Shown: positions 1 through 8,100, counted from the first letter of the stretch. The stretch: 64,000 nt of DNA from CAVRTM01 sp963696105 (GCA_963696105.1 CAVOIP010000005.1:248001-312000); one strand, 5' to 3'. Translations and numbers: made by a program. Notes: generated by a model from the sequence alone, not told the origin.

Positions 1-756
1 GCTGGCCCGCAGGCCGGCGAGGAGGGGCGCGACCGTGCCGAGGCTCGTGCGGGCGACGGGCACCTCCCAGTAGTCCGGCGAGGGAGGCGGCAGTCGGCGG
101 CCGTCGTCCACGAGCCGCAGAGCGTAGGACGTGCTGCGGTCCAGCAGCGGCTGCAGCGGACGAAGGTCGGCCGCGCCCTTCGGGGTCGTCCCGGCCTGCA
201 GCACCTCACCCATCGCCCAGAGGGCCCAGCCGGGGCCGTCGGACTGGCGCGGCCGGTCATCGGGGGGCCCGGAGCCGTCCAGCCGGTAGCGGGCCTCGAA
301 CTCGCCGTCGCCGGACTGCACCTCCTGCAGGAACGTCAACATCCGCAACGCGTCCGCGCGGTGCCTCGTGCGGGCCATCGCCACCGCGACGAACGCCATG
401 TCCCTCGGCCACGCGTAGCCCCAGCGGGCGGCGGCGCCCGCGGCGACCGCGCCGTTGCCGCGGGCCAGCTGGTGCAGGTCGATCATCGCGTACCGGACCA
501 TCGAGGCCCAGCGGCTGTGCTGGCCCGGTACGGCGCCGGCGGCCAGCCACGCCCGCGCCCCGCCGCCGCCCGCGGCAGCGACAGCGACAGCGGTGCCGTC
601 CTGGATGCTGCTGGCCCCGTTCATGCGCCAGCCCGGTCCCGTGGCCAGCGGCGTGCGGTTGGGCGGGGACGAGGGCGCGTTGACGGTGATGAGCGCGAGG
701 GCCACCGTCAGGCAGCCGAGCACCGCCACGGCAGCCGTCCTGGTACGTCGCACCAC
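1..756 (-). CDS. GH15-like (glucoamylase-type) secreted glycoside hydrolase, 3' end outside window
   Basis: The frame is open from a GTG at 756 to the left window edge, so only the first 252 codons are visible. GGAGGAG lies 6-7 bases before the GTG. A hydrophobic segment at residues 7-24 looks like a signal peptide or anchor. Near residue 115 is RWGYAWPRDMAFVAVAMAR and some 50 residues later RQSDGPGWALWAMGE; the W-P-R-D and SDGPGWALW signatures are those of the (alpha/alpha)6 barrel of glycoside hydrolase family 15 (glucoamylases, glucodextranases, trehalases). The catalytic glutamates would lie beyond the window, so activity and substrate are not testable here. It is transcribed in the same direction as the beta-helix gene, 137 bases downstream of it; both may act on extracellular or wall polysaccharide (inference). 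Confidence 0.72.
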   Translation of the reverse strand, partial: MVRRTRTAAVAVLGCLTVALALITVNAPSSPPNRTPLATGPGWRMNGASSIQDGTAVAVAAAGGGGARAWLAAGAVPGQHSRWASMVRYAMIDLHQLARGNGAVAAGAAARWGYAWPRDMAFVAVAMARTRHRADALRMLTFLQEVQSGDGEFEARYRLDGSGPPDDRPRQSDGPGWALWAMGEVLQAGTTPKGAADLRPLQPLLDRSTSYALRLVDDGRRLPPPSPDYWEVPVARTSLGTVAPLLAGLRAS

Positions 757-893
757 CCGCGTCTCCTCCAGCTCTCCCGCGGCGCCGTCACCGGCGACAC
801 CAGCCGTTTGCGCAGTGTGCCACGCGGCCGGCACCGTCGGTCCCGGCGCACCGCGCCCGGCACCGCCCCGCGCCTCCCGTCTCGGGCCTCGCG

Positions 894-2054
894 CTAACGG
901 CCCATGCTGACGCGACCGTGCAGCAGGTTGCCGCCCTGGAGGAACGCGGCGTCGCTCCAGACGGCGTACCCCTGGCTGGACGTCACCGTGATCGTGTTGT
1001 TCCTCATCGTGAGGATGGCGCTGCTGCAGCCGGCGTGGCAGGTGACGCCCCGGGCCGTCGGGCCGGTCAGCCGGACCGTGTTGTCCGAGAACACCGTTCC
1101 GCTGTTCGGTCCGTACTTCACCTTGGCGCCACGCACGATGAGGCCGCGGGCCTCGCTGCAGCTGGCACAGGTCGCGCGAATGGTGTTGCGCGTGAACACG
1201 TTCCCGACGACCGCCGACTGCTTCTTGCTGTGCCCGAGCTCGGAGAAGTTGTTGTTGTCCACAGCCAGGTTGCCGGTGATCGTGTTGTGGTCACCGTCGT
1301 AGATCTCGAACGCGCCGCCGTCCCAGACCCAGTCATAGGACCGGGCGACCGACCCCCGGACCGTGTTGCGGGAGAACACGTTGTGGTCGCCGTGGATGAG
1401 GAAGCCGAACGCGCCGGAGTCGTCCCCAGCCGGCGACGGGGTGTTGACGTTCTCGATGTTGTTGTCCACCAACGTGTTGCCGGTGTACGTGCCGTAGTCA
1501 GATCCCGACTTGACGTAGATCCCGGTGGCGTGGCGGGAGACCCGGGTGTTCCTGACCGTGTCGTGGTCGCCGCTGACGCCGATGCCGCTGTAGCCGCACC
1601 GGTCCGCAGTGATGCCGTCCAGGACGAGCCAGGACCCGGACAGCAGCACGCAGGCGCCCCGGGCGCCACCGCCGGTGATGACCGGCTGGGCCCCGGAGCC
1701 GTAGGTGGAGACCGTGATCGGCGCACCGGGCCGTCCCGACTCCGCCAGGGTGAAACCCTTGCCGAACGTGCCGCCCCGCCGCAGGAGCACCCGCGTGCCC
1801 GGTGCGAACGTCGCGGCGGTCACCCTGGCCAGGCTCTTCCACGCGGTCGCGGCCGAGGTGCCCGGCCGGGCGTCGCTGCCCGACGCCGCATCGACGTAGA
1901 ACGTCGGCGGCGCCGTGGCGGCGGCCGTGGCTGCCATGGCTGCCGTGGTGGAGCCGACGTCCAGGACACGTGCGGTCGAGGCGGGCGCGGCCACCAGGGC
2001 CCCGGAGGCGGCGATGGAGACGGCGGCGAGCGCGGTCAGCAGGCGGTGCGTCAA
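894..2054 (-). CDS. Secreted right-handed parallel beta-helix protein
   Basis: The start is taken as TTG at 2054 because AGGAAG sits about 6 bases upstream and the next residues form a typical signal peptide (residues 1-28, positively charged then Ala/Leu-rich, cleavage likely near VAAPAST). The mature part opens with FYVDAASGSDARPGTS, the usual N-cap of pectate-lyase-like right-handed beta-helix proteins, followed by regularly spaced Asn/Gly/Val runs (for example DNNNFSELG, VVGNVFTRNTIR, FSDNTVRLTG) that form the solenoid ladder. 386 aa is normal for a single-domain helix. No catalytic residues of a named polysaccharide lyase family can be assigned, so substrate is unknown. A polysaccharide lyase or isomerase role is possible, an adhesive role equally so. 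Confidence 0.75.
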   Translation of the reverse strand: MTHRLLTALAAVSIAASGALVAAPASTARVLDVGSTTAAMAATAAATAPPTFYVDAASGSDARPGTSAATAWKSLARVTAATFAPGTRVLLRRGGTFGKGFTLAESGRPGAPITVSTYGSGAQPVITGGGARGACVLLSGSWLVLDGITADRCGYSGIGVSGDHDTVRNTRVSRHATGIYVKSGSDYGTYTGNTLVDNNIENVNTPSPAGDDSGAFGFLIHGDHNVFSRNTVRGSVARSYDWVWDGGAFEIYDGDHNTITGNLAVDNNNFSELGHSKKQSAVVGNVFTRNTIRATCASCSEARGLIVRGAKVKYGPNSGTVFSDNTVRLTGPTARGVTCHAGCSSAILTMRNNTITVTSSQGYAVWSDAAFLQGGNLLHGRVSMGR

Positions 2055-2230
2055 GGGATCTTCCTTCTACTCGGGAGCTCGCGCCGACCGTGTGCGGAGC
2101 GACCGCGGACACTAGCGAGAACGTGGACAATCCGGTGGAAAAGGAGTGCAGCCCGCGTGTCGGGATCCGCGGCCTGCTCCTCTCATCGGCCGGCGCGGGG
2201 CTGCCCTGAGGGCCGCCGAACCGGGCGCGT

Positions 2231-2236
2231 TACCCT
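2231..2236 (+). promoter_or_regulatory. -10 element TACCCT for a leaderless transcript
   Basis: TACCCT fits the actinobacterial TANNNT -10 pattern and lies 6 bases before the GTG of the small frame at 2243. The same hexamer-to-start geometry recurs at other genes in this window. Confidence 0.35.
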
Positions 2237-2242
2237 CGCCGT

Positions 2243-2317
2243 GTGCGGGCTCGCCGGGCCGTCGCCACCTGGTGGCGCAGGCGTACGGCGAGCGAGGAAC
2301 GGCGAGACGACGGGTGA
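2243..2317 (+). CDS. Possible 24-residue Arg-rich leader peptide coupled to the Nudix gene
   Basis: A GTG at 2243, 6 bases after the putative -10 hexamer, opens 24 codons, very rich in Arg, ending in a TGA (2315-2317) that overlaps the GTG start of the Nudix gene in the order GTGA. The arrangement suggests a leaderless small frame whose translation feeds ribosomes to the next gene. Composition alone (Arg-rich in a GC-rich genome) cannot prove that it is translated; it could simply be leader sequence. No family is recognised. Confidence 0.28.
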   Translation: MRARRAVATWWRRRTASEERRDDG

Positions 2318-2781
2318 CCGCAGTGCACGGTGACGGCAACGGCTGGGTGGTGTGCGCCGAAGGGCACCGGCACTGGGGCCGGCACGGCGCTGCGGGGCTG
2401 CTGCTGCGCCGCCGCGTCGAGGACCGGGTCGAGGTGCTCATGCAGCACCGGGCGCCCTGGACGGCCAGCGGCGACACCTGGGGCCTGCCCGGTGGCGCCC
2501 GGGACAGCCACGAGTCGGCCCGGGAGACGGCGCTGCGCGAGGCCGGCGAGGAGGCAGGGGTCACCGCTGCCGCGGTGCGGGTCCTGGACGAGCTGCAGGA
2601 CGACCACGGCGGCTGGCGCTACATCACCGTGGTCGCCGACGCGGTGGAGCGGATCACGATCGTGGCCAACGAGGAGAGCCTGGACCTGCGCTGGGTCGCC
2701 GAGACGGAGGTCGAGCTGCTGGACCTGCACCCCGGCTTCGCCCGCACCTGGCCGCGGCTGCGCGAGGTCCGCGGGGGCTGA
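2314..2781 (+). CDS. Nudix hydrolase
   Basis: A 155-residue protein with a complete Nudix box at about residues 60-82: G-G-A-R-D-S-H-E, then seven residues, then REAGEEAGV, matching GX5EX7REUXEEXGU, which binds Mg2+ and cleaves a nucleoside diphosphate linked to another moiety. The N-terminal segment GDGNGWV followed by HWGRHGAAGLLL is typical of a common actinobacterial Nudix group, which is why GTG 2314 is preferred over an ATG much further upstream at 2146. Substrate unknown; housecleaning of oxidised nucleotides is the usual guess. It runs opposite to the CFA synthase gene, with only 30 bases between the stop codons. Confidence 0.82.
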   Translation: MTAVHGDGNGWVVCAEGHRHWGRHGAAGLLLRRRVEDRVEVLMQHRAPWTASGDTWGLPGGARDSHESARETALREAGEEAGVTAAAVRVLDELQDDHGGWRYITVVADAVERITIVANEESLDLRWVAETEVELLDLHPGFARTWPRLREVRGG

Positions 2782-2811
2782 GGCCCTCGGGGCCCGGCCC
2801 GCGAGATCGGC

Positions 2812-4110
2812 TCAGCCGCCCAGGAGCGCCGTCCTGTCGCGCGGCATGCCACTGATGCCACGAGGACCCGGCCGGACCGCCAGCACCTGGTTGACCCCCA
2901 GCCGGCCCGACTCGAACGCCAGGGCCGATCCCGCCATGTAGAGCCGCCACACCCGGGCACGCCCGGGGCTGCTCAGGGCCACCGCCTCGTCCCAGCGGCT
3001 CTCGAGGTTGGCGACCCACGCCCGCAACGTGAGGCCGTAGTGCTCCCGCAGGGACTCCACGTCACGCACCTCGAGGCCGGCCTCCTCCAGCGCGCCCACC
3101 ATGACCCCCAGCGGCTCGAGCTCGCCGTCGGGAAAGACGTAGCGCTCGATGAACGACGTTCGCGACGGCTCGTCGGGCGCGCCGGGAGGGCGGGCGATCG
3201 CGTGGTTGAGCAGCCGTCCGCGCGGCGCCAGCAGCGAGTACAGGCACCGGGCGTAGTCCGGCAGGCCGGCGTGCCCCACGTGCTCGGCCATGCCGATGCT
3301 GGCGATGGCGTCGAACGGGCCGTCCGTCACGTCGCGGTAGTCCTGCACCCGGATCTCGACCCGGTCCCCCAGCCCGGCGGCGTGGACGCGCTCGCGGGCC
3401 AGGTCGGCCTGCGCAGGCGAAAGGGTGACGCCCACCGCCCGGACGCCGTACGTGCGGGCGGCGTGGATGGCGAAGGTGCCCCAGCCGCAGCCGACGTCCA
3501 GGACCCGCATCCCCTCCACCAGCCCCAGCTTGCGGGCGACGAGGTCGCACTTGGCGAGCTGGGCCGCCTCCAGCTCCGCCGCGTCGGCGACCGGACCGAG
3601 GAGGCCGGCGAAGTACGCGCAGGAGTAGGTCAGGGAACGGCCGAGGACCAGCTCGTAGAAGGCGTTGCCGACGTCGTAGTGGTGGGTCACCGCTGCGCTG
3701 TCGCGCCGCCGGGTGTGCCGCCGTCCCCCGAGCCGGGACTCCTCCACCGGCGGCCGTGGGGGCGGCCCGAGGACGCCCAGCCGCAGCACCGCGGCCAGCA
3801 CCGCGGCCCGGGTCCGGCGGTCCACGACGATCCCCGGCCCGGTCTCGGGGTCGGCGAGGCGGTCCATCTCGGCCAGGCCGGTGAACACATCCCCCTCGAG
3901 GTCGACGTCACCGGAGACGTAGGCGCGCGCGAAACCGAGCTCGTTGGGCGCCCACAGCAGCCGGCGCAGCGCCCGGCGGCGACGGAAGACCACCTGCACC
4001 GGGGCGTCCGGCGGTCCGTACCCACTGCCGTCCCAGCACCGCACGCAGACCGCAGCGTCCTCGCCCAGGGTGGCACCGACCAGGGGCCGCAGGACCTCCG
4101 CCGCGCTCAC
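2812..4110 (-). CDS. Cyclopropane-fatty-acyl-phospholipid synthase family methyltransferase
   Basis: S-adenosylmethionine-dependent enzyme of the CFA/mycolate cyclopropane synthase family, acting on unsaturated acyl chains of membrane phospholipids at the inner leaflet. Family hallmarks: HHYDVGNAFYELVLG at residues 143-157 and TYSCAYF at 161-167 (active site and bicarbonate region), then SAM motif I VLDVGCGWG at 203-211. 432 aa is normal, with a short N-terminal lipid-binding domain. GTG start; the ACBP stop lies 4 bases upstream, so the two form an operon. It is clearly distinct from the TmsB-like paralogue at 9890, which sits with an FAD reductase; this one lacks such a partner and may make true cyclopropanes or methylene chains. 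Reaction product cannot be told from sequence. Confidence 0.88.
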   Translation of the reverse strand: MSAAEVLRPLVGATLGEDAAVCVRCWDGSGYGPPDAPVQVVFRRRRALRRLLWAPNELGFARAYVSGDVDLEGDVFTGLAEMDRLADPETGPGIVVDRRTRAAVLAAVLRLGVLGPPPRPPVEESRLGGRRHTRRRDSAAVTHHYDVGNAFYELVLGRSLTYSCAYFAGLLGPVADAAELEAAQLAKCDLVARKLGLVEGMRVLDVGCGWGTFAIHAARTYGVRAVGVTLSPAQADLARERVHAAGLGDRVEIRVQDYRDVTDGPFDAIASIGMAEHVGHAGLPDYARCLYSLLAPRGRLLNHAIARPPGAPDEPSRTSFIERYVFPDGELEPLGVMVGALEEAGLEVRDVESLREHYGLTLRAWVANLESRWDEAVALSSPGRARVWRLYMAGSALAFESGRLGVNQVLAVRPGPRGISGMPRDRTALLGG

Positions 4111-4114
4111 CGGC

Positions 4115-4381
4115 TCAGCCGCGCAGCTCGGCGGCGGCCTGCACGTAGTCGCGTTTGGCCTGCTCGCTCGAGAGGCCGGTGACCGAGGCCCAGGCGTCGT
4201 GCTTGGCGCGGCCGACGGGGTTCAGGGCGCCCGGGCGCCGGCCGGTGACGTCGCCGACCGTCGCCTGCTTGTACAGCGCGTAGAGCCGCAGCTTGGTGTC
4301 GTTGCCCGGGTCGGTGCGCTGCGCGCTCACCGCCGCGACCGCCGCCTCGAACTGCGCGTCCAGGTCCTCCAGCTCGCTCAT
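4115..4381 (-). CDS. Acyl-CoA-binding protein (ACBP)
   Basis: 88 residues, the standard length of a free-standing ACBP four-helix bundle. The signature LYALYKQATVGDV near residues 33-45 and GRAKHDAWASV near residues 57-67 are the acyl-CoA contact helices of the family. It binds long-chain acyl-CoA esters in the cytosol, buffering and delivering them. ATG start preceded by GAGGGAG. It is the first gene of a pair with the CFA-family methyltransferase, 4 bases apart, which suggests acyl-CoA handling linked to membrane lipid modification (inference). ACBP is widespread in eukaryotes and only patchy in bacteria, so its pairing is of interest. Confidence 0.87.
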   Translation of the reverse strand: MSELEDLDAQFEAAVAAVSAQRTDPGNDTKLRLYALYKQATVGDVTGRRPGALNPVGRAKHDAWASVTGLSSEQAKRDYVQAAAELRG

Positions 4382-4485
4382 GCCCGGCTCCCTCGTCGAG
4401 GTGCGGCGCGCTGCGCCCGCGGTGCAGCCGGTCTATCCCCTCCGCGCCCACCGCGCAACGGCCGCCCGTACGGCGTCCTGCCGGT

Positions 4486-4893
4486 TCAGCCCGAAGCGGA
4501 GCCGCCGGGCGCGGTGGGAGGGGCCGGCGTACCGGCCGAGCCCGAGGAGGAGGGGGTCGGCCCGGGCGTGGACGTCTCGGACCGGCCGGGCGCCGTCGAC
4601 GGGGACGAGCCCGACGTGCTGGTCCGGGTCGCCGACGGGTGGGTCGCGGTGGCGCCGGGCGACGACCCGCTCGGCGTCGGCGTGGCGGTGGGGCTGGGCG
4701 TCTCGCCGGACGTGGTGCTCGGGGTCGGCGTCGGGGTAACGCGGCTCCTGGCCGGCGCCGGCCGCACCTGCTGGCGCAGGTCGACCGGCGTGGTGCCCGC
4801 CGGGACCGGCCGGACCATGACGTACAGGGCGAGCACCAGGAGGAACAGGGCCATCAGCAGCCAGGTCGACCGGCGGGGGCGGTGGGCGGTCAC
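4486..4893 (-). CDS. Membrane-anchored Pro/Ser/Thr-rich protein of unknown function
   Basis: 135 residues: one N-terminal transmembrane helix (residues 11-27, WLLMALFLLVLALYVMV) after a basic start, then a low-complexity, presumably extracytoplasmic tail rich in Thr, Pro, Ser and Gly. No enzyme motif is seen. Its ATG overlaps the stop of the upstream mscS gene in the arrangement ATGA, so the two are translationally coupled; a role near the mechanosensitive channel is a guess from context only. The tail looks like a wall-spanning stalk. Confidence 0.6.
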   Translation of the reverse strand: MTAHRPRRSTWLLMALFLLVLALYVMVRPVPAGTTPVDLRQQVRPAPARSRVTPTPTPSTTSGETPSPTATPTPSGSSPGATATHPSATRTSTSGSSPSTAPGRSETSTPGPTPSSSGSAGTPAPPTAPGGSASG

Positions 4894-5774
4894 GACAGGT
4901 CCGTCGGCGCCGCGGTGGCCAGGGCCGTGGGCAGGTGGATCCCCTCGCGCAGGAACGCCGCCGCGATGCGCGCCCGCAGGGCCCGGCCCACGTCGAACTG
5001 CTTGCCGGGCAGGGTGCGCGCGACCATGCGCACCTGGAACTGGTCGACCTCGATGCTCTGCACCCCCATGACCGACGGCGGGTCGAGCAGCAGCGGGTGC
5101 AGCTCGTCGTCGCCGAACACGTCCTCACCGACCCGGCGCAGCACGTCGCTGACCCGGTTGACGTCGACGCTCACCGGCACGGGCACATCCACGACCGCCC
5201 GGGCCCAGCCGCGGGACAGGTTGGTCAGCTGCACGATGGACCCGTTGGGCGTGATGATGACCTCGCCGTTCTGGGTGCGCACCGTCGTCACGCGCAGGGT
5301 GACGTCCTCGACCGTGCCGATGACCCCGGCCGGGATGCCGGGGATGCTGATGCTGATGACGTCGCCGTAGCCGTACTGGCGCTCGGTGATGATGAAGAAG
5401 CCGGCGAGCAGGTCCTGGACCAGGCGCTGCGCCCCGAAGCCGAGGGCCACACCGGCGACCGCGGCGGGGGCCACCAGCCCGGTGATCGGCACGCCCAGCC
5501 GCTGCACGATCAGCACGAGGGTCACGCAGTAGACGACGACCAGGGCCGCCCAGGTCAGCACCTGGGTCAGAGCGTGCCGGTGCTTGGCCTCCTCGGAGCG
5601 GACGAGCGCGTCCTCACCGGCGGAGTCGGCGTCGATCCGCGCGGTGATGATGCCGCCGAGCCAGGTCGCGAAGCGGGTCAGCAGGATGGCACCGAGCACC
5701 AGCAGGAGGATCTCGAGGCCGTTGCCGCGCAGCCACAGCAGCACGTCAGGCGGTGGTGCCACGGCGATGCCCAT
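4890..5774 (-). CDS. MscS-family small-conductance mechanosensitive channel
   Basis: 294 residues with three hydrophobic segments in the first 130 residues, the pore-lining helix (GVALGFGAQRLVQDLLAGFF) rich in Gly and Ala as in MscS TM3, and the beta-domain that follows (GDVISI, then GTVEDVTLRVTTVRTQNGE and VIITPNGSIVQL), the diagnostic MscS signature. It releases solutes under hypo-osmotic shock. ATG start. Overlaps the next, Pro/Thr-rich gene by 4 bases, suggesting an operon with it. Confidence 0.9.
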   Translation of the reverse strand: MGIAVAPPPDVLLWLRGNGLEILLLVLGAILLTRFATWLGGIITARIDADSAGEDALVRSEEAKHRHALTQVLTWAALVVVYCVTLVLIVQRLGVPITGLVAPAAVAGVALGFGAQRLVQDLLAGFFIITERQYGYGDVISISIPGIPAGVIGTVEDVTLRVTTVRTQNGEVIITPNGSIVQLTNLSRGWARAVVDVPVPVSVDVNRVSDVLRRVGEDVFGDDELHPLLLDPPSVMGVQSIEVDQFQVRMVARTLPGKQFDVGRALRARIAAAFLREGIHLPTALATAAPTDLS

Positions 5775-5810
5775 CGTTCCCCTTGTCGTTGGTTCCGGGC
5801 CTGTAGCGCT

Positions 5811-6383
5811 CTATCGCAGCGGCACCTGCTGCTCCTGGACAGGGACGCCGGCCTCGGCCGACTTCTGCTGGAGCGAGCCGAGCAGCCCGCTGATGCCGCC
5901 GATCGCGCCGGCGTCCAGCGAGCCGGACTTGAGCCCGTCGACCACGCCGTTGAGCGAGGAGGTGAGCTGGCCCAGCGGGCCGGCGACGGTCTTGCACAGG
6001 GTCGGGTTGGCCTTGGCGTTCTCGCGGGCGTTGCTGACCAGCTTGGCCGTGGCCGCGGCGGCCAGGCCGGCCTTGATCAGCGCCACGGTGCGCCCGCTGG
6101 CGCCCTTCTTGAAGGTGCCGGCCCGGTAGGGCTTGACGATGTAGCGGTTGAGCAGGAACAGGGACCCGCCGACGTCGGCGACGAACCGGGTCTTGGCGAA
6201 CGACCGGGTGTTCTCCGTCGGACAGTCCGTCGCCGTCGAGCCGCTGGCCGACGGCGAGGCGCCGCTGGAGCTCGCCGCGGGGCCGGGTGAGGTCGCCCCC
6301 GTGGTGCTGGAGCCCCCACCCCCGCAGCCGCTGAGCACCAGGGCCAGCACGAGGCCGAGGACGACGACGAGGCGGTTGCGCAT
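5811..6383 (-). CDS. Lipoprotein of unknown function
   Basis: 190 residues. The N-terminus has a basic start, a hydrophobic stretch and a lipobox LVLSGC with the lipidated Cys at residue 20, followed by a Gly/Ser/Thr/Ala-rich linker to about residue 55. The remainder is helical and Ala-rich without a motif I recognise. ATG start. It lies 36 bases upstream of mscS on the same strand, so it probably heads that operon. Exported and attached to the outer face of the membrane (inferred from the lipobox). Confidence 0.68.
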   Translation of the reverse strand: MRNRLVVVLGLVLALVLSGCGGGGSSTTGATSPGPAASSSGASPSASGSTATDCPTENTRSFAKTRFVADVGGSLFLLNRYIVKPYRAGTFKKGASGRTVALIKAGLAAAATAKLVSNARENAKANPTLCKTVAGPLGQLTSSLNGVVDGLKSGSLDAGAIGGISGLLGSLQQKSAEAGVPVQEQQVPLR

Positions 6384-6512
6384 GGGAGTCTCCTGACGTC
6401 GGGGTGGGGCGACCGGCGTCGTCCCACTCCTGCACCAGCCTGACGGTTCGTCCCGGCCTGCGCCACCTCTGGTCGGCGTGGGCGCAGTCCGGTGCGGGAC
6501 GGTTCGTCGGCG

Positions 6513-6723
6513 TCACTCCCCCTCGTGTCGGGCGTACGCCTCCTGCAGCTCGCGGGCGTGCCGGCCGTCGAGCCTCGCTCGCCGGGCGGGCGGCGACCCG
6601 GGGTTGGTGCAGGCGCCCCACCGGGGGGTTGATGCCGTCACCGGAGTAGCCGAAGACCCGGAGCACCCCCCAGGCGCGGCGACGCTCGCCGACGAGATCG
6701 GCCACCAGGCGCCCAGGACCCAT
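6513..6723 (-). pseudogene. Remnant of a thiamine-pyrophosphate-dependent enzyme (pyruvate oxidase/acetolactate synthase-like)
   Basis: From an ATG at 6723 the frame reads a short N-terminal segment including ADLVGERRRAWGVLRVFGY then SGDGIN, which closely resembles the conserved start of TPP-requiring enzymes of the acetolactate synthase/pyruvate oxidase family (helix, then V-x-x-I/V-F-G-Y-x-G-D-G-I-N). The similarity stops there; the continuing frame is Arg/Pro-rich, and a second frame carries LQEAYARHEGE before a TGA at 6513, recalling the F-V-x-x-R-H-E-E segment that normally follows. At least one frameshift and loss of nearly all the protein are implied. Identification rests on about 35 residues, so confidence is moderate. 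Confidence 0.45.
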
Positions 6724-6857
6724 GCGTGCGCAGTACCCCCACCGCCGGCGTCCACGCGCGCCGGCCTGAGGTGAGCCGTCACGGACCGGGTGCGGGCGCT
6801 GTCGCCCGCACACGGGAGGTAGGGTCACGCGGATCCGGGGAGGGAGGCCGCCCGCAC

Positions 6858-7580
6858 ATGGAACGCCACGTGTCGAGCATCGAGGACGTGCTCGAGCTGA
6901 TGGACGGCCTGTTCGACGACGACGCCGACCGCTGGACCAGCAGGGGCGCCGGGTGGTGGGACCGCTTCTACGGCGAGCGGGACCGCGGGGTCCCGTTCTT
7001 TCGCGAGGCACCCGATGAGTCGCTCGTCTCCTGGCACGGATCCGGGCTGCTGCCACCCGGCGGGAAGGCCCTCGACCTCGGCTGCGGGCCGGGCCGCAAC
7101 GCCATCTGGCTGGCTCAGCAGGGGTTCGCCGTCGATGCCGTCGACCTGTCGTCGACCGCCCTGGCCTGGGGGCGTGAGAGGGCCGACGCGGCGGGCGTGG
7201 ACGTGAACTTCGTCGAGGGCAGCATCTTCGCGCTCGACGACACCTTCGCGGCGTACGACCTGGTGTACGACTCCGGCTGCTTCCACCACCTGCCACCGCA
7301 CCGCCGCCTCAGCCACCGCTGGCTGCTGGAGCGCGCGCTGCTCCGCGGCGGGGCCTTCGGGCTGGTGTGCTTCGCCTCGGGCGCCATGGGCACCGAGGCG
7401 CCCGATGCGAGGGTCTACCGCGAGGGCTGCCTGGCCGGCGGCGTGGCGTACAGGGAGGAAGACCTGCGACGGCTGTTCGGCTGGCTGCGCCCGGTGGAGC
7501 TGCGCAGGATGGAGCAGCACCATGACGACTCGCCGGTGTTCGGCGAGGAGTTCCTGTGGGCGGGACTGTTCACTCGGTGA
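6858..7580 (+). CDS. Class I SAM-dependent methyltransferase
   Basis: 240 residues. SAM-binding motif I LDLGCGPGRNAIWLA lies at residues 72-86, followed by the acidic residue after beta-2 (DAVDLSS) and a motif IV region YDLVYDSGCFHHLPPH, a pattern seen in TehB/thiopurine-methyltransferase-like enzymes acting on small molecules. ATG 6858 is chosen because GGAGGGAGG precedes it and because homology-like sequence (a helical lead with WWDRFYGERDRGVPFF) begins just after. A TAGGGT hexamer near 6820 may be its -10. Substrate unknown. The next feature, a GNAT remnant, overlaps its stop codon. Confidence 0.82.
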   Translation: MERHVSSIEDVLELMDGLFDDDADRWTSRGAGWWDRFYGERDRGVPFFREAPDESLVSWHGSGLLPPGGKALDLGCGPGRNAIWLAQQGFAVDAVDLSSTALAWGRERADAAGVDVNFVEGSIFALDDTFAAYDLVYDSGCFHHLPPHRRLSHRWLLERALLRGGAFGLVCFASGAMGTEAPDARVYREGCLAGGVAYREEDLRRLFGWLRPVELRRMEQHHDDSPVFGEEFLWAGLFTR

Positions 7581-8015
7581 CCGACGCACGAACGTCGGCC
7601 CCGGGAAGCGCGGGGGCGGCCGTGCGGCTGGCCTCGGCAGGGGACGCGCCTGACCGAGCTGAACCACCGGCTCATCTGTCTGGACCAGGTGTCGGTCCAT
7701 CCGGAGTCCGCCGGCCGAGGCCTGGGGACCCTGCTGCTGGCCGAGGTCGCCGCCCGGGCCCGTGAGCCGGGCTACACCGCGATCACCGGGACCACCTTCC
7801 GCGACCTGGCCTTCAACGCGCCCTTCTACGCCCGACTGGGTTGCGTCGAAGAGGCAGCACCGCATCCTTCGGGACGGACGCGGCTGCGGGCCCGGCTCGG
7901 CGAGCCCCTGAGCAGACGCTCCCCTGTGCAGGCGCAACAGCAGGCAACGCACGAAAAGGCCCGACCGTCCTCATGGGGGACAGCCGGGCCCGCTCGCGCG
8001 ATCAGTGCGACGTGA
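7577..8015 (+). pseudogene. Internally deleted, frameshifted GNAT acetyltransferase
   Basis: A GTG at 7577 (GTGA overlap with the methyltransferase stop) starts a frame whose residues AAVRLASAGDAPD look like the first strand of a GNAT domain. Immediately after, the coherent GNAT sequence continues in another frame: LTELNHRLICLDQVSVHPES, then AGRGLGTLLLAEVAARA (acetyl-CoA loop, R/Q-x-x-G-x-G/A pattern) and FYARLGCVEEA (C-terminal strand). Around 50 residues normally lying between are absent. So the gene has both a deletion and a frame change and is unlikely to make an active enzyme. Its 3' tail runs into the intrinsic terminator at 7954-7990. Unlike the indels in secA, missing sequence here argues for genuine decay. 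Confidence 0.55.
7954..7990 (-). terminator. Intrinsic terminator, leftward
   Basis: Arms GGCCCG (7958-7963) and CGGGCC (7985-7990) with inner pairing GTCC/GGAC form a GC-rich hairpin. Read leftward it is followed at once by TTTT (7957-7954). It would stop transcripts from the tmRNA gene about 110 bases after its 3' end, and rightward transcripts less well. Confidence 0.6.
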
Positions 8016-8070
8016 GAGCTCGGGCGTAGGCAACCGCCGCCTCTCGGCGACCGCCCCTGTTTCGCGAACT

Positions 8071-8094
8071 GGTCCTCGCTATCTCGCGACGACC
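8071..8094 (-). terminator. Hairpin just after the tmRNA 3' end
   Basis: Leftward sequence GGTCGTCGC, loop GAGATA, GCGAGGACC pairs nine positions with one mismatch. It begins 6 bases beyond the CCA end of tmRNA. There is no T-run; it may be a processing or pause structure instead of a terminator. Confidence 0.35.
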
Positions 8095-8100
8095 CCGTGG

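Noticed and set aside
2146..2313. Upstream ATG 2146 as start of the Nudix protein
   Set aside because: The extra 56 residues are Arg/Pro/Gly-rich and unlike the family; a -10 hexamer lies within this stretch.
6726..6857. Longer N-terminus for the methyltransferase from ATG 6726
   Set aside because: The added residues are low-complexity and overlap the promoter region; ATG 6858 has a Shine-Dalgarno sequence.
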